From Trichobilharzia szidati (taxonomy: Eukaryota; Platyhelminthes; Trematoda; Strigeidida; Schistosomatidae): a stretch of 64,000 bases of DNA. How positions within the stretch are numbered: the stretch's first letter is position 1; every line of letters starts with the position of its first letter. Positions 58,063 to 64,000 of the stretch are shown here, piece after piece. A model generated the notes under the pieces. It was not told the origin of the DNA, searched no databases, and worked only from the letters and a program-made list of their open reading frames with translations. A program made the translations under genes and the position numbers. The stretch is taken from contig OX235279.1 of the NCBI GenBank assembly GCA_944472155.2, forward strand, positions 114,630,110-114,694,109. The letters are read 5' to 3'.

Positions 58063-58140
58063 CCAGAAAGCTGGGGGAGTCAAACTCAGGACCACGTCAA
58101 TGTTTGCGAGCATCCCACCGCTAAACGACCGACACATTTC
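58063..58140 (-). repeat. tRNA-like head next to the 1-kb repeat
   Basis: On the minus strand TAGCGGTGGGATGCTCGCAA resembles a tRNA D-arm/A box and GAGTTTGACTCCC a degenerate B box. No clean cloverleaf, so a SINE-like head is more likely than a tRNA gene. Confidence 0.4.
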
Positions 58141-58149
58141 GAAATGATC

Positions 58150-59700
58150 ACCTTTAACTCTTATTGATAACATGGGTATGGGGAAGGTGATGGCTTGGTA
58201 TACATAACAAGTGTACTAGCCATCTCAATCTTTTTAGATTCACAACTCCATCGACTGACTTCCCCTCCATGCCTAAGACTGTACTCCTAACTTCAATATT
58301 ATTTACTTTATGGCATCACTTAACATAACAGATGGAATGCAAATATCTAGCCTCTCCAGGTTGTCCACTTTCAGTGGTCCTGTGTTAGAGCCATAAATAG
58401 AGGCAGAGATAACTGCAGCGCAATACGTGCGACCTTTGATCGGCAGCCAAATTTTACATCCACACTAGAAATGACGAAATTTGGGAAGTGCCACACTAGC
58501 AGTTCGAATCAGTAGTGAAATTTCATCAGTCCTTAGTTCATAAGAGTTAATGCAACTTCCCCAAAAAGTGAAATAATCAGTCCCTATCTTTAAACTGGAA
58601 GTCAGTGGTGACCACTTCTGCATCTATCGCATGCCAAAGATAACAAGATTTCTGTAAATTAAAAATCCCCATAGTGCAATCAGAACAAGATAATTTTGAG
58701 CGAGCATTTGTTTTCTATAACTTTTTCGTCAGGTTCTGAAGTTGTAAATCCATGAATATGAGAATACAAGCGGCCAGTAATGCAGTTGAAAATTATATCA
58801 GAAACTGTATTGGGTTGCATGTATGTAACGATAGAAGGCAAGAGTCAGGCAACAGATCATTTATTAAGGAAATCAACGCATATTTATATATGTTTCCATC
58901 TACATTACTATGGATATATAAACAAACAAACACAGTCTTTCGATTGGTTGTTTCTCACGACAAATCTTGGGAACGTAAATATTGACGTAAATTACTGTCT
59001 ACCAATTTGGCTAGTAGACAGCTCTCACCACATGTATTACCTGTTTTCCAAATGAGCCTAAATAGTTGTCTGATGTTACCTTCCTCAGATACCACCTCCG
59101 TCTCTCTGATTCGTATCTCCCACCACTGCTCATTGTCATTGCACAGACATTTGGAAAACTTGTGTTTGAGCAGCTTTCCCTCCTCCTCATGTTCAGAGCA
59201 TGCTAAAATCAGTATTCTTACGTCCATTAGTTCTGATGAAGCATCATAAATCCACCGGCATTCACTAAGGTTTGTTTTCAGGTTATCAACAGCCTTTGCG
59301 TTTATTTCTAAAGCTGACTGGATATAATGCCTGTCTTCTTCAGGATGAGTCTTACTGTATGTCCTAGATACGCGTTTAGTTGTTTCTACCTTAAATAAAA
59401 ACTCTGAGTTCTCATCAAGTTGGGGACATATTGAATTCGTAACTGTCTGCCTTCAGTATGCGCCGAGTCTTAAGCAGATACATGCATTGAGGGAGCGGCA
59501 ATCTTCTACCGATCCTTTCCATCAACAGCTGACAGCTGCGTAATCTCTTTGCTTATATCGTTGATTTAATGATGGTGGTCTCTAAGTTAGGCAATGTCGC
59601 TTATGTTTGAAGTTAGAACATATGATTATCTGAAAAGAACTGTAAGAGACGATCACTGTTGTCAGTTCTTCTGCATGGGACTCTATAAGTTCCTCCAGTA
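58150..59700 (-). pseudogene. SR2-like RTE LINE relic
   Basis: Minus strand: near 59200-58960 NDNEQWWEIRIRETEVVSEE, then GNIRQLFRLIWKTG, matching the pre-RT region of the 31.8-kb SR2-like copy. The C-terminal part near 58640-58350 reads LGSCINSYELRTDEISLLIR and YCAAVISASIYGSNTGPLKV, corresponding to the post-YADD region. The RT core between them is lost or unreadable. Confidence 0.7.
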
Positions 59701-59794
59701 TACTTTTCTGACTGGCACAGCTTCCCTACTTGGGTACTGAAGTGACCTGCTGAAGTGAATTTATCTGGTCCATTATGGATAAGATTTTATTTTG

Positions 59795-59870
59795 ATCAAT
59801 CACACAGTGTTACACAGTAATATTAACTGATGACGTTTCGAGCGCAAATTATTGCTCATAATCATATCAA
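59795..59870 (-). repeat. Dispersed motif, copy 3 (variant)
   Basis: Minus strand GCGCTCGAAACGTCATCAGT then ATATTACTG parallels GTGCTCAAAACGTCATCAGT and ATATAACTG at 10944-10995. Confidence 0.45.
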
Positions 59871-59894
59871 GTTACTCACACAGCTTTTTCCTTC

Positions 59895-59896
<2 letters not shown>

Positions 59897-59942
<46 letters not shown>
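59897..59942. repeat. (TA)n microsatellite
   Basis: An uninterrupted TA run of about 46 bp. Confidence 0.95.
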
Positions 59943-59944
<2 letters not shown>

Positions 59945-60639
59945 AGCTACACTCTACCACAGTGCCCAAGTTTTATACTTATATCAATTTATCTGGTCGT
60001 TTTGCTTTAAGCAGCAAACTGGATAGCTTTTGATAGAGCTCATTCTATACTTCGTCGGTACTACCGTTGGTTGGAGAATAAGCGAAGATTTCCAAAAGAG
60101 ATCGATGGGTATGACAGTTTCTCTTTCTCCTGAGTTCACCTGAACAGCACACAACTATCCATTTGGGATTCAGTGAAGTAGAGATTTTTCAGCCATAGCA
60201 CTCAATGCTATTCCTACAACAGCAATTCCTCGTGTACTAGTGAAAGCATCAATTGACATCCGTAAGGTAAATTTAGCAGTTTCGTCGAGTCACATAGGAA
60301 GGGTTGAGAGAATAACCACTCTTCCATGTGTATGCATGTCTATGAAACACAGTATACATCCATGACTCGAGAGGCCACAGTTTTGGTTTTCCTGTTTTTC
60401 AATTTGGTGAAGGGTTCTAACAATGAAAGCGCTGATATGAAGATGATAATATGGCTTTAAGAGACCATCAGTAGTAGTTTTCCAGCTGTCATAGCAATTA
60501 ATAGTCATAGATGAGGAGATGGATATACCCGTAAAATGGTATTAGGGGTGGAGCAGAAGTAAGAGGATGAAGGTGGGTGGTGATCAGGAAGTGTGTTGGT
60601 GGTCATTGGTTCCAGGTTAACCACACCATGGGGGTTAAC
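59943..60639. other. Nothing recognised
   Basis: Short minus frames only (for example 60290-60508). No domain seen. Confidence 0.4.
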
Positions 60640-61090
60640 TTTTTCCGTGGCACCTAGGAGAGAAGTACTAGATTTGTGTGACCACAGAATCCTAGGGACA
60701 ACTGCTTGAGGCCAGTCACACACGGCTTGCTTCAGTTAGTTTTCAATGTTGTGTACTCAGTAAGATATTACTCTCGTCCATTAGCTGCCGCTAGATAAGT
60801 TATGATGTACAGTTTCAAGGGTCAAACTTTTTAACCCCGTCTCTAAAGTGGAGAGGCAGCATACAGAAACACCTTACTGCTACTACATTCCTATTCACTA
60901 GCAGTAAGACTTCGTCCCCGGACCCCGAACACAGACTCATCGATTTACACTATGGTGGTAATTGCTTTCAGTCTAACCGCTATCCAAATGAGCTTTATGA
61001 CATGGCAGGATCTGCAGAAACATTAGTTCCAGCCAGTGTGGCCTGTTGGGTTATTGCGACATGCAAGCCTGATCACTACCTAATGGTAGT
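60640..61090 (-). repeat. RTE-associated repeat, copy 2
   Basis: Inverse of 53445-53830 with more divergence: on the minus strand GTAGTGATCAGGCTTGCATG, ACACTGGCTGGAACTAATGT, GGATAGCGGTTAGACTGAAA and GACTGGCCTCAAGCAGTTGT. Confidence 0.6.
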
Positions 61091-61139
61091 GGCTATCGGT
61101 AGGGTTATTTGAATCCAAACTGTTGTGGGTTGTCTTACA

Positions 61140-61580
61140 TCCACGAAATCTCTTTAGTTTTTCCAGAAGGATGCGGCTTAATAGTTTGCTTGAGGTGGAC
61201 AGGAGCATGATTGCGTACTAGTTCTTGCGTAGGGTAATGTCCCTCCCTTTATAAATTCGATAAATATCTTACTTTTTACAGAACCCTCTGAGAAATTTGT
61301 GTGGCCACATACACTGAAGTCCCTGGATCTGTTTTCAGTGCTTTTGGGGTGATTTTGACCGGTCCTTCTGCTTCTCGGACTTTTATTGACTTCATGGACT
61401 TCAAGACTTCTGCTTTTTTCAGAGGGTTAGTGGTCACTGCTAGTTCTGCGTTTGGCGGTTGTGTTTCTGGACGGCTTGTAGGTGAGTCCTGTGAAGTGAT
61501 CAACTCAACATCACTTCTGTTTCATCTGTTTGGTAAATTGGTTTTGTTCCTGATGCGAATCTGGTTTTTTGGTAGTATCC
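61140..61580 (-). pseudogene. RTE-type RT fragment
   Basis: Minus strand: PLKKAEVLKSMKSIKVREAE-GP and PKALKTDP (the KxxKAAGPDxIPAEALK segment before RT), then, after a shift, AIMLLSTSSKLLSRILLEKL (the GITLLSVxSKxLxRIIL motif). Distinct from the SR2-like copies in sequence. Confidence 0.7.
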
Positions 61581-61599
61581 TGAATTCCCTTTTAATTTC

Positions 61600-62930
61600 A
61601 GTTTGTTCTGCTTAAGTTTCTTGTGCGTTGTATGAGTACTTTATAGATATTGCGGCCAACTGAGTATAAGCCCTAATGTATAACTAGTTGAGTGGAAGTG
61701 CAAGCGTTAGTCAATCTAGTCGTGTATGTGACTCGTAAATCATTATATCCTTCATGTGTGGCGGAGTCCGTTAATTAATTTGCAGAGGACTTTGTAAAGA
61801 TAGTCTCTAATGTCTTAGGTTATTTTCTGTATTAATATTATAACTGAGTATTTGACAGCATTACAGCTAAATGATTAAGTATGATAAATTTTGTGCAAAC
61901 AGCAGCTCCATGTCTTAACTTCTAGTCGTTCCCTACTTTTAAAGGGTTTAAGAAAATTTTATTCATTAACTTTCCTGATATCACTAACAACTTCCACTAT
62001 AGTTTTCAAGCGGAAAATTGATATACTGAAGGGAAAAGCAATGATTATAATGTTACAGAAACACTGTCATAGCTTCTCTAAAAATACACTCACTCACTGG
62101 CTGAGAATACGCTTTTAATGTGGATTAACACCACTTTCCATTCGATAATCAGGTACACTCTTATCTGAAACCATTTAATTTTCAGCCTGTGGATAAAGAG
62201 TCAGCGATATGAGAAACATTCTGACGTCAACAACAAACATTCAGTTACAAGGTCAACATCAAGTATTGGAGCAAATAAGGCAAGTTTAAAAACAGACTAT
62301 TTAGGGATAAATTCTAAAGCACAGTCAGAAGCTTGCTGAGGAAATGTAGACACAGTATATTTTAAACATTTGTTTGGTTTTCCCTCGACGAGATAAATTT
62401 ACTTCATAATCAATTTTCCATCTATTTTCATGAGAAACCACTGATTTCACTAGCTTACTAGATGTTACTCAATAAAGTAACCAAAATCCCTTTGGGAGGT
62501 CAGACAATCCAAGTGCAGAATGTACTTCTACTGTAACTTTTCTGTTTTTATCAAAGCAAGTTTTACAGAACTCGGCATTGTTTATCGTTGTTTTGTTTGC
62601 TGACCTAACATTTCATAAATTCATTTCGTCTCCACATATCTCGTTAGTCTGATGCTTCATTATGAAAACTAACTGATGATTGCTAATTAATTTTATAAAT
62701 GCATTACATTACTACTAGAAAATCAACTGAACAAATAATGACTGTGATTGAAATGAATTAATAATATTGAATAGTTGGTGCTTTTTTCAACCTATTTTGA
62801 AATGTTTCATTCAACTATCCCAAAATCAGAAAACGTTTTCTCATTAGCAGTGTAAATTACTAAGCACTACTTCAGACAGTAAGAATTTTGTACACTAACT
62901 TCAGACATTTTTCTTTCTGCTGAATCTCAG
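61600..62930. other. Nothing recognised
   Basis: AT-rich, with only short frames. A possible splice acceptor (TTTAATTTTCAG near 62186) is followed by a stop within a few codons. Confidence 0.4.
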
Positions 62931-62939
62931 GGAAGTTGG

Positions 62940-63157
62940 TGGTGGCGTTCAAATAAAATAAAAATCTTTTCAAGTGTTGGTGTGCAGCGATTCGATTGAT
63001 TTCAATTTTGATCACGAACTAACTTCAGTTAGAGAAGCTCTTTTGGAATTCTCCGGCAGTGCACACCCGTGACCGTGCCAGGGATCGAACCTAAAACCTT
63101 CAGCTAATGATGCCAAGATTGCTGATTATTTAACCACTTGTACTACAATCCAGTGTC
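62940..63157 (-). repeat. tRNA-headed SINE with Sm-alpha-like body, minus copy
   Basis: A-box complement around 63130-63145 (AAGTGGTTAA on the minus strand) and B-box complement at 63080-63091 (GGTTCGATCCC). The downstream body shows TGTGCACTGCCGGAGAATTC and CTAACTGAAGTTAGTTCGTG, related to the plus copy next to it. The hammerhead part is eroded. Confidence 0.6.
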
Positions 63158-63204
63158 GACTCATGACATAGTGCTGACCTTACCCATACCTTCAAAAAGC
63201 ATGA

Positions 63205-63425
63205 ATTCTATCCCAAATGGCTGAATGGTCAACAAGCTTGGTCTCGTAACCTGTTGGTCACAGGTTCAATCCCTGGCGGGGTCCTTGGTATGCACTGACG
63301 AAGAATCCCAAAATAGAACAGAACAGCCCTCCAGTGCTCCCTGTTTCTCAATGACATTTCTAACTGATGTTGGTTCGTGAGGAAAACCGGGCAGTTGAAA
63401 TTATTCCAAAATCCCCAGGAATCCA
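63205..63425 (+). repeat. tRNA-headed SINE with hammerhead relic, plus copy
   Basis: Head with A-box-like TGGCTGAATGG (63219-63229) and B box GGTTCAATCCC (63263-63273). Directly after it a hammerhead-like core: CTGACGA at 63294-63300, AGAATCCCAAAATAGAACA, GAAC at 63321. Then CCAGTGCTCCCTGTT and AACTGATGTTGGTTCGTGA, the body shared with 37.5 kb. This links the tRNA-like head to the hammerhead body in one unit. Confidence 0.7.
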
Positions 63426-63689
63426 ATAATGGGAACAGCTATTTATGTGAAACCAATATTATGTCATTAATACAACTGGCTGCATGATTTAGAGATACAC
63501 ATATACTTGCAGTATTTTTTTGCTAAAAATAATATGCTGTTTTAAATTCACTAAATAGACTCATCTTAATGATTATAGGGAATAACTGACATATTTCGTA
63601 AGTGTTTATTCTACATCGACGTGTACAGGTGCTTACTTACTTCTTTGTACAACTCGATAATACATAATGTTCAATTAATATGACATTGT

Positions 63690-63722
63690 ATACATGTGTG
63701 TATGTGTGTGTATGTATCAATA
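63690..63722. repeat. GT-rich microsatellite
   Basis: TGTGTGTATGTGTGTGTATG-type run before the possible exon. Confidence 0.7.
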
Positions 63723-63780
63723 CATATGGAAATGAAAATATTAACCTCTTGTATTGTTTGACAAAGTTTTCTTATCACAG

Positions 63781-63951
63781 CACGACGTCACAACTAATGA
63801 AGAAGACATTAGACAGATCACTTTCTTAAGATTATTTACACCTAATATACAAGTATCTGATCTGTGCAGTTCAGATTTTATAGACAAGTTTCAAAAGTTA
63901 ACAGATTCATACTTACGCACATATACACATGTTTTTGAAAGGAACAGATAG
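63781..63951 (+). CDS. Possible terminal exon of an unknown gene
   Basis: Preceded by TTTTCTTATCACAG, a good 3' splice site. It encodes HDVTTNEEDIRQITFLRLFT and VSDLCSSDFIDKFQKLTDSY, ending HVFERNR and TAG. Acidic, helical and protein-like, with no recognised domain. Other exons were not found in the window. Confidence 0.4.
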   Translation, partial: HDVTTNEEDIRQITFLRLFTPNIQVSDLCSSDFIDKFQKLTDSYLRTYTHVFERNR

Positions 63952-63954
63952 GGG

Positions 63955-63990
63955 GCACAGAGAGAGAGAGGGAGAGAGACGGAGCAGAAG
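63955..63990. repeat. GA-rich low-complexity tract
   Basis: AGAGAGAGAGGGAGAGAGAC-type purine run at the window edge. Confidence 0.85.
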
Positions 63991-64000
63991 AAACTATCAA

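Noticed and set aside
59897..59942. TA run as a cruciform or origin
   Set aside because: A plain (TA)n microsatellite explains it; no further structure.

Overview
The window looks like nuclear DNA of a flatworm, most likely a blood fluke (Schistosoma). The evidence is AT-rich sequence with long introns packed with degraded retroelements, a 32-bp intron near the 5' end of the only clear host gene, Penelope-like elements with GIY-YIG endonucleases, RTE (SR2-type) and CR1-like LINEs, a Merlin transposon relic, tRNA-derived SINEs, and Sm-alpha-type repeats carrying hammerhead-ribozyme cores. The species cannot be fixed from sequence alone. Layout, left half (1-29.9 kb): almost entirely repeats. 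In order: a LINE 3' tail at the left edge; a tRNA-derived SINE; a CR1-like LINE with ORF1 and endonuclease but no reverse transcriptase (4.1-6.6 kb); a second SINE copy; a Merlin (IS1016/IS1595-like) transposase relic (8.6-9.4 kb); a non-LTR RT relic (11.1-11.9 kb); a TIR-bounded element of about 3.6 kb with a perfect 9-bp target-site duplication that contains an open Penelope-like ORF (14.8-18.4 kb); a decayed Ty3/Gypsy element on the minus strand (19-23.5 kb) with a Penelope fragment lodged in its RT; and a 5'-truncated CR1-like LINE on the minus strand (26.2-27.8 kb). Right half (30-52.5 kb): one host gene on the plus strand, a HELQ (POLQ-like DNA helicase) orthologue. Twelve exons can be delimited from 30084 to the stop at 52338, about 970 codons, with all helicase signature motifs intact and every exon junction in phase. 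Only the poorly conserved N-terminus is missing. Its introns hold an SR2-like LINE, Sm-alpha/hammerhead repeats, an inverted SINE pair, an SR2 3' end, Penelope tails, and a nearly complete Penelope element with 46-bp terminal direct repeats. Beyond HELQ (52.7-64 kb): an almost identical antisense copy of HELQ exon 8 abuts the 3' terminus of an RTE LINE. After that come further RTE and CR1-like relics, a third SINE copy, an inverted second copy of a 1-kb stretch of HELQ intron 5, a head-to-head SINE pair, and a possible terminal exon of another gene at the right edge. The strongest leads are the exon 8 copy fused to a LINE end, the TIR element housing a Penelope element plus two coding-like exons, the repeated occurrence of hammerhead cores in inverted pairs, and a covarying hammerhead-like motif in Penelope tails.
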